A stretch of 10,044 nt of DNA from Bacillota bacterium (GCA_009780625.1 WQZR01000034.1:1-10044); one strand, 5' to 3'. Shown: positions 1-6,164, counted from the first letter of the stretch. Made by a program: numbers and translations. Notes: a model not told the origin generated them from the letters alone.

Positions 1-1
1 A

Positions 2-709
2 CTCGATAAAAATTTCGTATACGACGGCGAACTTCTTCTAAAAACAGACAAAAAGATTGCAAGCAAAGACTTATATCGTATGACGGTTAAAATCACAAGT
101 TCAGACAATATTAAAAAGAATATTATATTCAATATTTTTGACTATATGCCACTTAAAGATTTCAAAGCAGGAAAGAGTGAAATTCCTTCTATTGAAAGAA
201 AAAAGACAGTAGAGAAATATTGGAATAGTCTAAACCTAAAATGGCTAAAACCTCTGCCACTTCTGTATGTTGGAACAGACATGAAAAAGATTCACGAGCT
301 CCTAGATATCTACACAAAAGACGACCAAGAAGGTATTATGGTAAACATTGCAGATGGCGCATATGAATGCAAGAGGTCTAAGAACTTGTTGAAGGTTAAA
401 AAGTTTCTAACAGCCGATGTCAGGGTTATAAGCCTAGAAGAAGGCACGGGCAGAAACAAAGGAAAACTTGGGGCGGTGCATGTTGAGTTTGAAGGACCAG
501 ACAAAAAACTTCACACATGTAAAGTTGGTTCCGGCTTCAAAGACGAAGAAAGAGAATACTATTGGCAAAACAAAAACGAAATCTTAGGTAAGATTATTGA
601 GATTGGATATTTCGAAATAACAACCAACCAAAAGAACGACGACTATTCACTTCGTTTCCCAACATTTAAGCACATAAGAAACGATAAAGATGAAATCAGC
701 ATGTATTGA
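2..709 (+). CDS. ATP-dependent DNA ligase, C-terminal part (5' end outside window)
   Basis: The frame is open from the first bases, so the gene starts before the window; 235 residues are visible. It should seal nicks in DNA through a ligase-AMP intermediate. Nucleotidyltransferase motifs appear in order: motif III YDGEL (visible residues 7-11), a IIIa-like IIFNIFDYM (about 41-49), motif IV EGIMV (110-114) and motif V KVKKF (131-135). An OB-fold follows from about residue 140 (VRVISLEEGTGRNKGKLGAV), ending in a motif VI-like RFPTFKHIRNDK (218-229). The catalytic lysine motif (KxDG) must lie upstream and cannot be checked. The short spacing and absence of extra domains resemble small phage-type ligases more than LigD or bacterial NAD-dependent LigA. 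An internal ATG at 80 is not a credible start because motif III lies upstream of it. An RNA ligase is a less likely alternative because the OB domain fits DNA ligases. Confidence 0.85.
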   Translation, partial: LDKNFVYDGELLLKTDKKIASKDLYRMTVKITSSDNIKKNIIFNIFDYMPLKDFKAGKSEIPSIERKKTVEKYWNSLNLKWLKPLPLLYVGTDMKKIHELLDIYTKDDQEGIMVNIADGAYECKRSKNLLKVKKFLTADVRVISLEEGTGRNKGKLGAVHVEFEGPDKKLHTCKVGSGFKDEEREYYWQNKNEILGKIIEIGYFEITTNQKNDDYSLRFPTFKHIRNDKDEISMY

Positions 710-733
710 TTTTGAAATATATTATGGTATACT
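706..733 (+). promoter_or_regulatory. Sigma-A-type promoter for rpoZ-priA
   Basis: A -35 box TTGATT (706-711) overlaps the ligase stop codon. A 16-base spacer leads to the -10 box TATACT (728-733), preceded by an extended -10 TG at 725-726. The predicted start is near 740, giving a leader of about 35 bases with AGGAGA at 761-766 before rpoZ. No terminator was seen between the ligase and this promoter, so read-through from the ligase is possible. Confidence 0.6.
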
Positions 734-775
734 GTAATATTAAATATATAAAAAAGATTTAGGAGAACTATTATT

Positions 776-988
776 ATGAGCATGATTGACCCATCAGTTG
801 ATTCACTACTTGAGAAAACAGACAAAAACAGATATATTTTGGCTTTAGGTCTTATTGAAGAAGCTAAACATCTTAAAAACAGAAAACCACTTGTTAAAGT
901 AACTGCGCAAGAAAAACCAATCGTTATTGCAGCGAGAGAACTTTTTCTTGGCAAAATTGAAATTGTTGTTCCTGCGGTGAAAGCGTAG
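776..988 (+). CDS. rpoZ: DNA-directed RNA polymerase omega subunit
   Basis: A 70-residue protein with the compact Firmicute omega layout: an N-terminal MIDPSVDSLLEKTD, then NRYILALGLIEEAKHLK (about 18-34, the conserved omega helix), then KPIVIAARELFLGKI (about 47-61). Omega binds the beta' C-terminus, helps core RNA polymerase assemble and in some bacteria contributes to ppGpp response. The start at 776 is chosen because AGGAGA (761-766) sits 9 bases upstream; an ATG at 782 would be 15 bases away. The gene is followed after 24 bases by priA, a classic Firmicute neighbour. The usual gmk upstream and coaBC downstream are absent here; a DNA ligase precedes it instead. Confidence 0.88.
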   Translation: MSMIDPSVDSLLEKTDKNRYILALGLIEEAKHLKNRKPLVKVTAQEKPIVIAARELFLGKIEIVVPAVKA

Positions 989-1012
989 CCCTGAAAAAAG
1001 AGAGGGGTATAG

Positions 1013-3310
1013 ATGTTTGCTGAAATAGTTGTTGATTTATTAAACAATAATACAGATAAAACTTTTGATTATAAAATTCCAGAAAAACTTCTAGAGCATG
1101 TCGAAATAGGCATTCGTGTTTCTGTGCCATTTGGTCCAAAGGTTCTCGAGGGCTATGTTGTTGGCATAAAAAAAACAACAGACCTCGAACCCGAAAAAGT
1201 TAAAAACATAATTGGAATAATAGACTCTAAACCAATTGTTCTTGGCAGTCAGTTATATTTAATGAATAAGTTAAAGACTCATTTAAACATAAGGGCAATC
1301 GACAGCCTTCGTCTTTTTGTTCCATCATCTATTCGTTCAAATTTCATAAAGGCTAAAATCGAGAGATATGCAAAGGTTAGCCAAAAAGACGCATTGATTG
1401 AGCATTTGGAAAAAACGCAGAAGAACGCAACAAAAAAAATCGCACTTTTGACATATCTTGCAAACAACGAAAGCGAGCTGCACAGAGAAGCGTTTTTAAA
1501 TAAAAACTTTTTGGCTGACAACGTTAGGCAACTTAAAGATTTAGGCTATATTGAAATTGTTGAAAAACAGGTGGAGAGAGCCCCGGAGTTTGAAGTGGTG
1601 GAGGATAAACGCCCAACGCTCACACCAGAACAATGCTCTGCAATAAACAAAATTCTTCACGGCTTAGATGCAAAAACGCAAGACGAAAAGAATTTTCTTC
1701 TTTTTGGTGTGACTGGCAGCGGAAAGACAGAAGTATATCTAGGTGTGATTGAAGAAGTTTTGGAAAGAGGAAAAACGGCAATCGTGTTGGTTCCAGAAAT
1801 TTCTCTAACTCCGCAAATCTTTTCAAGATTTAAAAGCCGATTTGGTTCTAAGGTTGCAATCATTCACAGCGGACTTTCTGAAGGTGAAAGGTTCGACGAA
1901 TGGAATAGAATCTTATCAGGTGAAGCAACAGTTGTTGTTGGAGCACGCTCTGCTATATTTAGTCCAATCAAAAACATTGGCGTAATCATTCTAGACGAAG
2001 AGCACGATGCGAGTTATCAATCTGAATCAAACCCAAGATATCACGCGCAAGACGCTGCAAAGTTTTTGGCAGAATACTATGGTGCTGTCACGGTTCTTGG
2101 CTCGGCAACTCCAAGCATAGAAAACTTCTATAGAACAACAAAAGAATATACAAACAAAGCCCCAAAAAACCTAGAGCACATGGGTGAATATTATAAAGAA
2201 ATAAAAAAAGAAAAACTTCAACTTATAGAACTTCCTGCACGTGTGAATAACATAAATATGCCAAGCCTCGAAATTGTGGATATGGCAGAGGAAATCAGAG
2301 CAGGCAACAACAGCATCTTCAGCAGGAGAATGACAGAAGGCTTAGAACATGCAATGAAAGCAAACAAGCAAGCAATTGTGTTTATAAACCGAAGAGGATT
2401 TTCAAGTTTTCTTCGTTGCATAGACTGTGGTCATGTGCCTAAGTGCGAAAGTTGCGATGTTTCGCTTGTTTGGCATAAAGAGGAAAGTCTTTTAAAGTGT
2501 CATTATTGTGCAAAGAAATTCAAAAAGATGGAAGCATGTTTTGAGTGTAAGAGCACTCGAATTCGTCTTGGCGGTGTTGGAACAGAAAGAGTTTGCGAAG
2601 AACTTCAAGAAAAATTTCCAGATGCAAAAATCTTCAGAATGGACAACGACACAACAAAACAAAAAAATGCACACTTTAAAATTCTAGACGATTTTAAAAA
2701 TTCCAAAAAAGCAATTCTCGTTGGAACGCAAATGATTTCAAAGGGGCACGATTTTTCTGGTGTTGATTTTGTTGGTGTGGTTGATGCAGACTTAAGCCTA
2801 TACGTAAGCGATTATAAGTCGACAGAAAGAACATATCAACTGATTTCGCAAGTTGCAGGAAGAGCAGGTAGAGTGAGCGGTGAAGGCGTGGTTGTTGTTC
2901 AAAGCTACAATCCAAAACATTTTGTGTTTAGATTCCTAAAAGAACACGACTATAAGGGTTTCTACCAAAAAGAAATCAACATGCGAGAAGCCACAACATT
3001 TCCACCATTCTCAAATATCGCTCGAGTTTTGATTACGAGCGAAAACGACGATAAAGCAAGTTATATAATAAAAAATATGTTTCCAAAAATAAAAGCACTT
3101 AAGGACGAACACTTTGGAGACTTTATATACCTAGAGGCAATGAAATCTCCAATCAAACGAATTGAAGATAAATATAGATATCAAATTCTTATGCGAGTGT
3201 TGCCGCACAAAGCAGATGAGATATATAAACAAATATTTATAATAAAAGCCGAGTATAACCACAAAGACGCATTTATCTTTTTTGAAATCAATCCGCAGAA
3301 TTTGTCATAA
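1013..3310 (+). CDS. priA: Primosomal protein N', replication restart helicase PriA
   Basis: A full-length 765-residue PriA. It recognises stalled forks and D-loops, unwinds DNA 3' to 5' and reloads the replicative helicase. The N-terminal 3'-end-binding domain is visible (FAEIVVDLL, then VPFGPKVLEGYVVGI to about 52), followed by a winged-helix region. Helicase motifs are intact: Walker A GVTGSGKTE (232-240), ARSAIFSP (311-318), Walker B DEEH (328-331), GSATPS (363-368), GTQM (571-574) and QVAGRAGR (613-620). Eight zinc-binding cysteines occur at 469, 472, 478, 481, 496, 499, 509 and 512. Residues about 376-405, between GSATPS and LEIVDM, look longer than in B. subtilis PriA, a comparison from memory. 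AGAGGGG (1001-1007) is the ribosome site. Probably cotranscribed with rpoZ. Confidence 0.97.
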   Translation: MFAEIVVDLLNNNTDKTFDYKIPEKLLEHVEIGIRVSVPFGPKVLEGYVVGIKKTTDLEPEKVKNIIGIIDSKPIVLGSQLYLMNKLKTHLNIRAIDSLRLFVPSSIRSNFIKAKIERYAKVSQKDALIEHLEKTQKNATKKIALLTYLANNESELHREAFLNKNFLADNVRQLKDLGYIEIVEKQVERAPEFEVVEDKRPTLTPEQCSAINKILHGLDAKTQDEKNFLLFGVTGSGKTEVYLGVIEEVLERGKTAIVLVPEISLTPQIFSRFKSRFGSKVAIIHSGLSEGERFDEWNRILSGEATVVVGARSAIFSPIKNIGVIILDEEHDASYQSESNPRYHAQDAAKFLAEYYGAVTVLGSATPSIENFYRTTKEYTNKAPKNLEHMGEYYKEIKKEKLQLIELPARVNNINMPSLEIVDMAEEIRAGNNSIFSRRMTEGLEHAMKANKQAIVFINRRGFSSFLRCIDCGHVPKCESCDVSLVWHKEESLLKCHYCAKKFKKMEACFECKSTRIRLGGVGTERVCEELQEKFPDAKIFRMDNDTTKQKNAHFKILDDFKNSKKAILVGTQMISKGHDFSGVDFVGVVDADLSLYVSDYKSTERTYQLISQVAGRAGRVSGEGVVVVQSYNPKHFVFRFLKEHDYKGFYQKEINMREATTFPPFSNIARVLITSENDDKASYIIKNMFPKIKALKDEHFGDFIYLEAMKSPIKRIEDKYRYQILMRVLPHKADEIYKQIFIIKAEYNHKDAFIFFEINPQNLS

Positions 3311-3314
3311 AAAA

Positions 3315-3323
3315 TGTTATACT
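3315..3323 (+). promoter_or_regulatory. Extended -10 promoter for the CpXC-def-HAD unit
   Basis: TGTTATACT just after the priA stop is an extended -10 element (TG, one base, TATACT at 3318-3323) with no convincing -35 box at 16-18 bases. The predicted start is near 3330, immediately before the ribosome site AAGGAG (3331-3336), so the leader would be only about 16 bases. Confidence 0.5.
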
Positions 3324-3345
3324 TAGAAATAAGGAGAAATTTAAT

Positions 3346-3984
3346 ATGTCAAGAATAGATAAAAGTGAAGTGGCATGTCCAAAGTGCCAACAAAAAGTGG
3401 AAGTGATGGTGTATCACTCAATAAATGTGAAACTAGACCCAACACTAAAAGAAAAACTTATAACAAGAGAAGTTTTTAGAAACGTATGTAAGTGCGGTGA
3501 AGAGTTAAACCTGATGTATGACCTTATGTATCACGATATGGGAAATCTAAGAATCATTTGGTTATCACATGACGAAAAAAACACACCAGGCATTCTAAGC
3601 CTAACAGGAATGTGGCTGGCTTCTGGCTATACTCTAAGAGTTGCAAGAAACTTTAATGAAATGCTTGAAAAGATTAAAATCTTTGATGAAGGTCTAAACG
3701 ATGCTGCAATCGAGTTTATTAAAAATTTAATGTATGGAGAATTTGCAAAAAGCGGCGAAAGAGAAATTGATATTTTCTTCGACGGAATCCACAATGGCGA
3801 ATTTTCGTTTGTTATAATAAACGAAAAAGGAGCAAGACAAGCTCAATATGGCAAGAAGGTTTATGACGCAAACATCAACTTGTTTGAAAACGAATATAAA
3901 GACTATGCTGCTAAGTCTAATCTTTTTGTAAACCAACAAACATTGCATGCATATTTCACAAAAAAACTTGAGGAGATGAAATAG
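3346..3984 (+). CDS. CpXC domain zinc-binding protein of unknown function
   Basis: A 212-residue protein whose first third matches the CpXC domain pattern: a CPKC pair (C11, C14), a 'DPTLKEKLITREVF' stretch, a second pair C48-K-C50 in VCKCGEELN, then a D-L-M-Y-H-D run (59-64). Family members are small bacterial proteins with a predicted zinc ribbon and no established biochemical role. The second pair is CxC rather than the commoner CPxC. The C-terminal two thirds are mixed alpha/beta with no signal peptide or membrane span, so it is probably cytoplasmic. ATG 3346 has AAGGAG (3331-3336) 9 bases upstream. The stop TAG directly abuts the def start (TAG|TTG), implying translational coupling to deformylase. 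It sits where def would normally follow priA directly. Confidence 0.75.
   Translation: MSRIDKSEVACPKCQQKVEVMVYHSINVKLDPTLKEKLITREVFRNVCKCGEELNLMYDLMYHDMGNLRIIWLSHDEKNTPGILSLTGMWLASGYTLRVARNFNEMLEKIKIFDEGLNDAAIEFIKNLMYGEFAKSGEREIDIFFDGIHNGEFSFVIINEKGARQAQYGKKVYDANINLFENEYKDYAAKSNLFVNQQTLHAYFTKKLEEMK
3970..3975 (+). promoter_or_regulatory. Shine-Dalgarno site deciding the TTG start of def
   Basis: GAGGAG lies within the last codons of the CpXC gene, 9 bases before TTG at 3985. No ATG or GTG start that keeps the conserved deformylase N-terminus is available nearby, so the TTG start is preferred. Confidence 0.65.
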
Positions 3985-4527
3985 TTGGCTCTAAGAAACA
4001 TTCTTCCAGACAGCGAACCTCAACTTAGGTTGAAGGCAAGAGAAGTTGTTGAGTTTGATAAAAACTTAGCAATTTTTTTGGATGATATGACAGAGACTCT
4101 AATCAAAGCAAACGGCGTTGGTCTTGCTTCAAACCAAGTCGGCATTCTTAAACGCGTTGTGATTATGTTTTTTGGCGAAGAGAACTACAACGCGGTGACA
4201 GAAGACAACCCAGGTTCTAAAAAATTATTCAGAAAATGCAATCACCAAAAAAGCGAAGGCTATATTTTGGAACTTATAAACCCAAGATTTATTTCTAAAT
4301 CTAAAGAAGAAGTTATGGGCGAGGAAGGCTGTTTAAGCATAGACAGAGAAGGTTCGCGTTTCTATGCAGAAGTTCTGCGTTCAATCGAAGTTGAAATTGA
4401 AGCACAAACAAGAGATGGCGAAAAATATACAATAAAACTAAACGACTGGATGGCACGAGTTGCACAACACGAAATAGACCACCTAGATGGAATTTTATTT
4501 ATTGACTATCTAAAGGAGAAAATCTAA
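3985..4527 (+). CDS. def: Peptide deformylase (TTG start)
   Basis: A 180-residue metalloenzyme that removes the N-formyl group from nascent proteins, the counterpart of Fmt encoded downstream. All three deformylase motifs are present: GVGLASNQ (44-51, usually GVGLAAPQ), EGCLS (114-118, metal ligand C116) and HEIDH (162-166, ligands H162 and H166 with catalytic E163). A roughly 25-residue segment between motifs 1 and 2 (about 65-91, with acidic, basic and Cys/His residues) looks longer than in typical type I enzymes, a comparison from memory. The spacing between EGCLS and HEIDH is type I-like, without the type II insert. The TTG start directly touches the preceding TAG stop, and the gene ends in a TAATG overlap with the HAD gene, so three genes appear translationally coupled. 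Confidence 0.94.
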   Translation: MALRNILPDSEPQLRLKAREVVEFDKNLAIFLDDMTETLIKANGVGLASNQVGILKRVVIMFFGEENYNAVTEDNPGSKKLFRKCNHQKSEGYILELINPRFISKSKEEVMGEEGCLSIDREGSRFYAEVLRSIEVEIEAQTRDGEKYTIKLNDWMARVAQHEIDHLDGILFIDYLKEKI

Positions 4528-5165
4528 TGAAGCCAGAAAGAACAAATATTCTTCGTTTTGTTGATATCGACGAAACCGTATTTCACACAACGGCAAAGGT
4601 TATGATTAGAGATAAAAAAACCGGAAAGCTTCTTCGAGAACTGACCAATCAAGAATGGAACACATATGTTGTCAAGCCAGACGAGAAACCAGACTTTGTT
4701 GAGTTTGCAGACGCGGTGAAGTTTGCCAGCGAATCAACTCCAATCGAAATGATGGTTGCCTTGCTTAGGCAGTGGTCTAGGCAAATGAAACTAGAACCAG
4801 TGCATTATGACGATAAAGTTGTTTTCGTAACAGCACGTGGAGATTTTGACGACAGAGAAAAATTTCTAGATGCATTCAGAAAAATTGGAATAGCAATAGA
4901 CGACAAAAAATATTTCTATGTTGCAAGAACTGGAAACCTTTCACCAGATGCAAAAATGAACGGTCTTCCACTAAGCACAGCACAAAGAAAGAAAATTGTC
5001 TATCTTCACTACATCATGGCGAAAATGCCAGCAGTGGTTGAAATCTATGAAGACTCAGAAAAGAACATAAACGACTTTATGGAACTTGTTGAGGAAATGC
5101 CAGATTTTGAATATCGAGCGTTTCTAGTAAGAGATGGGGGAATAACACAGGTTACAAAAAAATAA
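4527..5165 (+). CDS. HAD-superfamily phosphatase, phage-like
   Basis: A 212-residue protein with haloacid dehalogenase motifs: motif I DIDET (13-17, nucleophile D13 and acid/base D15), motif II VFVTARGD (99-106, T102), a candidate motif III lysine in AQRKK (152-156) and motif IV YEDSEKN (174-180, D176). A cap-like insertion of about 80 residues separates motifs I and II. Such enzymes hydrolyse phosphate esters by an aspartyl-phosphate intermediate; the substrate cannot be read from sequence. The style (DIDET with VTARGDFDDREKF) recalls HAD proteins of large phages and the 3'-phosphatase half of polynucleotide kinase-phosphatases, but this is a resemblance only. The start overlaps the def stop by one base (TAATG), with AAGGAG at 4513-4518. 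The stop codon forms the base of the terminator. Confidence 0.8.
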   Translation: MKPERTNILRFVDIDETVFHTTAKVMIRDKKTGKLLRELTNQEWNTYVVKPDEKPDFVEFADAVKFASESTPIEMMVALLRQWSRQMKLEPVHYDDKVVFVTARGDFDDREKFLDAFRKIGIAIDDKKYFYVARTGNLSPDAKMNGLPLSTAQRKKIVYLHYIMAKMPAVVEIYEDSEKNINDFMELVEEMPDFEYRAFLVRDGGITQVTKK

Positions 5166-5186
5166 AATGCCTATTGGCATTTTTTT
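5164..5186 (+). terminator. Rho-independent terminator after the HAD gene
   Basis: AAAATGCC (5164-5171), loop TATT, then GGCATTTT (5176-5183): an 8-bp perfect stem whose closing A-U pairs run into a T tract ending at 5186. It begins inside the HAD stop codon. The stem's second arm also holds most of the -35 box of the next promoter. Confidence 0.8.
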
Positions 5187-5202
5187 ATGCCTGTGTTAAA
5201 AT
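5174..5202 (+). promoter_or_regulatory. Strong promoter overlapping the terminator, with start at the ATG
   Basis: The -35 box TTGGCA (5174-5179) has a 17-base spacer to the -10 box TAAAAT (5197-5202), with an extended TG at 5194-5195. Transcription should begin about 7 bases after the -10, at 5209, which is the A of the ATG. There is no Shine-Dalgarno site, so the mRNA is predicted to be leaderless. Confidence 0.65.
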
Positions 5203-5208
5203 ACTGAT

Positions 5209-5766
5209 ATGAATCTAGGTGAAAATTTAAATAACATAACAAAACTTATTGAAGAAAAGCAAAACCTATATGCGCAAGTCAGCATTGCAAAGTTTTTAAA
5301 TGGGCTTACGACATATGCAAGAGGGCTAAACCCAGGCGACCCAAGTTTGGTTGATTTTCTTAAATCTGGAAAAGATACAGGTGGAGAGGAAAAACTGTTT
5401 AAGGGCAACCATACATTGAAAGTGACAAAGAAACTAGACACAACTATTATTGAAATTAAACATAGTTTCACAAACCCTCAAATTGGAACGGAGTGGTCTA
5501 GAAGTTTTGTTGCAAATATTTTTCCAATAGATGAAGATAGAATGAAAAAACTTGATAAGAAACTTTTCACATTCACAGAAAGAAACAAAAGAGGCAAAGC
5601 ATATAACAGCCTAAGTGTTTCGGTTGATTTGGCAGAGCAAGATGGCAAGCTTGGGGTTATAAACAGTTTTGGTCAGACTATTGTCGACACATACTATAGA
5701 GACTTGAATAGAACAAAACTTCCAGAAACAAAGCGAAACACGCAGTTTTTGACTCACGACTTCTAA
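5209..5766 (+). CDS. Unrecognised 185-residue protein, apparently leaderless
   Basis: I do not recognise this family. The protein is probably cytoplasmic: no signal peptide, no membrane span, no cysteines. The N-terminal half is helical (ENLNNITKLIEEKQNLYAQ, 4-22), with a Gly/Pro-rich turn (ARGLNPGDP, 37-45). The C-terminal half alternates as beta strands, such as HTLKVTKKLDTTIIEIKHSF and YNSLSVSVDLAEQDGKLGVI. It is transcribed alone, between a terminator upstream and the promoter of a small membrane peptide downstream. ATG 5209 is the only plausible start, since the next in-frame Met is past residue 110; it lies 7 bases after the -10 box and lacks a ribosome site. Length and composition are consistent with a real gene sharing its neighbours' codon use. 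Confidence 0.75.
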   Translation: MNLGENLNNITKLIEEKQNLYAQVSIAKFLNGLTTYARGLNPGDPSLVDFLKSGKDTGGEEKLFKGNHTLKVTKKLDTTIIEIKHSFTNPQIGTEWSRSFVANIFPIDEDRMKKLDKKLFTFTERNKRGKAYNSLSVSVDLAEQDGKLGVINSFGQTIVDTYYRDLNRTKLPETKRNTQFLTHDF

Positions 5767-5773
5767 ACTTGAA

Positions 5774-5782
5774 TGCTATAAT
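5774..5782 (+). promoter_or_regulatory. Consensus extended -10 promoter for the 36-residue peptide
   Basis: TGCTATAAT is a perfect extended -10 element starting 8 bases after the previous stop codon. A TTGACT at 5749-5754 is 22 bases away, too far to be a normal -35 box. The predicted start is near 5789, giving a leader of about 25 bases that contains the G-rich ribosome site at 5800-5804. Confidence 0.6.
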
Positions 5783-5813
5783 AACAACAAAGAAGAAAAG
5801 GGGGACTTATGTT

Positions 5814-5924
5814 ATGGAATGGTTTCTAAATTGGCTAGGAGAAAATTGGTATTGGGTTGGAATGGCGGGAGTTGCAGTTGCAATCGTTGTTGTGGTTGTC
5901 ATTCGTCAAATCATCAAGTTCTAA
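5814..5924 (+). CDS. 36-residue Trp-rich single-span membrane peptide (paralogue 1)
   Basis: Reads MEWFLNWLGENWYWVGMAGV, then a run of small and Val/Ile residues to about 30, ending RQIIKF. The N-terminal 14 residues carry four Trp and two Glu, likely lying at the membrane interface. Residues about 15-30 form one hydrophobic span, and the C-terminal R31/K35 suggest C-in orientation by the positive-inside rule. GGGGG at 5800-5804 is 9 bases before the ATG. Another ATG at 5809 opens only six codons in a different frame. The gene has its own promoter and terminator, about a 180-base transcript. It is about half identical to the 34-residue peptide encoded at 6039, which argues strongly that both are translated. 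No known family is recognised; function unknown. Confidence 0.72.
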   Translation: MEWFLNWLGENWYWVGMAGVAVAIVVVVVIRQIIKF

Positions 5925-5941
5925 AAAACTAACACAAATTT

Positions 5942-5966
5942 AAAAACGCCACTCGGCGTTTTTTTT
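5942..5966 (+). terminator. Rho-independent terminator after the 36-residue peptide gene
   Basis: AAAAACGCC (5942-5950), loop ACTC, then GGCGTTTTT (5955-5963), with T's continuing to 5966: a 9-bp perfect stem and a T tract. It separates the two membrane-peptide genes into independent transcripts. Confidence 0.88.
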
Positions 5967-5981
5967 ATACTCAAAAACGCT

Positions 5982-6009
5982 TTGAAAATTTCGGGGGGGG
6001 GGGTAGAAT
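5982..6009 (+). promoter_or_regulatory. Promoter with an 11-G spacer ahead of the 34-residue peptide gene
   Basis: The -35 box TTGAAA (5982-5987) and -10 box TAGAAT (6004-6009) each match consensus at five of six bases. They are separated by 16 bases, of which the last 11 are G. Unlike the other five promoters in the window it lacks the extended -10 TG, so it should depend on the -35 box and hence on spacer length. Predicted start near 6016. Confidence 0.6.
5993..6003 (+). repeat. Poly-G tract (11 G) in the promoter spacer
   Basis: Eleven consecutive G's in otherwise AT-rich DNA, directly abutting the -10 box. Homopolymers this long slip during replication, so one added or lost base would change the promoter spacer from 16 to 17 or 15. 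Confidence 0.85.
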
Positions 6010-6012
6010 TAA

Positions 6013-6028
6013 CTAGAAATATATCTAG
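6013..6028 (+). repeat. Short inverted repeat in the leader of the 34-residue peptide gene
   Basis: CTAGA (6013-6017), six bases, then TCTAG (6024-6028). It sits at the predicted transcription start and touches the ribosome site CTAGGGAG (6025-6032). It could be an operator or a weak hairpin that masks the ribosome site, but the arms are only 5 bp, so chance is possible. Confidence 0.3.
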
Positions 6029-6038
6029 GGAGTATTTT

Positions 6039-6143
6039 ATGGAATTTTTAAGTTGGTTAGGTGCAAATTGGTGGTGGTTGATTATGGCTGTTGTTGGAGT
6101 TGGTTCCGTGATTGCAATTATTATTTATGCAATAAAGGGCTAG
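6039..6143 (+). CDS. 34-residue Trp-rich single-span membrane peptide (paralogue 2)
   Basis: Reads MEFLSWLGANWWWLIMAVVG, then a hydrophobic stretch ending IYAIKG. It shares the pattern ME-x-FL-x-WLG-x-NW-x-W-x-x-MA with the 36-residue peptide at 5814, about 17 identical positions with a one-residue gap. Four Trp cluster in the first 13 residues; a single membrane span covers about 11-32, with one C-terminal Lys. GGGAG (6028-6032) lies 6 bases before the ATG. The gene is driven by the poly-G-spacer promoter, and no terminator separates it from fmt 21 bases downstream, so it may also lead into the fmt operon. Role unknown; a type I-style toxin, a membrane-complex accessory subunit or a secreted peptide are all possible, and none is supported by a specific motif. 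Confidence 0.7.
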   Translation: MEFLSWLGANWWWLIMAVVGVGSVIAIIIYAIKG

Positions 6144-6149
6144 TGGACA

Positions 6150-6158
6150 TGTTATACT
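6150..6158 (+). promoter_or_regulatory. Extended -10 promoter for fmt-rlmN, with start at the ATG
   Basis: TGTTATACT with TATACT at 6153-6158. The -10 ends 7 bases before the A of the fmt ATG (6165), the same spacing as in the gene at 5209. No good -35 box is visible and no Shine-Dalgarno site lies between it and the ATG. Confidence 0.5.
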
Positions 6159-6164
6159 AGTTCT

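Noticed and set aside
80..709. A complete 209-residue protein starting at ATG 80
   Set aside because: The same frame is open upstream to the window edge and encodes ligase motif III (YDGEL) before this ATG, and no ribosome site precedes it.
643..1047. Minus-strand 134-codon ORF over rpoZ
   Set aside because: It is antisense to rpoZ and its promoter, and no recognisable protein is encoded.
5809..5829. Six-codon ORF at ATG 5809 overlapping the 36-residue peptide start
   Set aside because: It is too close to the ribosome site (4 bases) and ends at once; the paralogue comparison supports ATG 5814. A regulatory mini-ORF cannot be excluded but has no support.
5993..6003. Poly-G run as a sequencing or assembly artefact
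   Set aside because: Not fully excluded, but the run falls exactly between two good promoter boxes upstream of a credible peptide gene, so I keep it as a finding and ask for read-level checks.
5767..6164. Type I toxin-antitoxin pair with an antisense RNA
   Set aside because: The peptides are small and hydrophobic, but I found no antisense promoter or overlapping antisense terminator on the minus strand.
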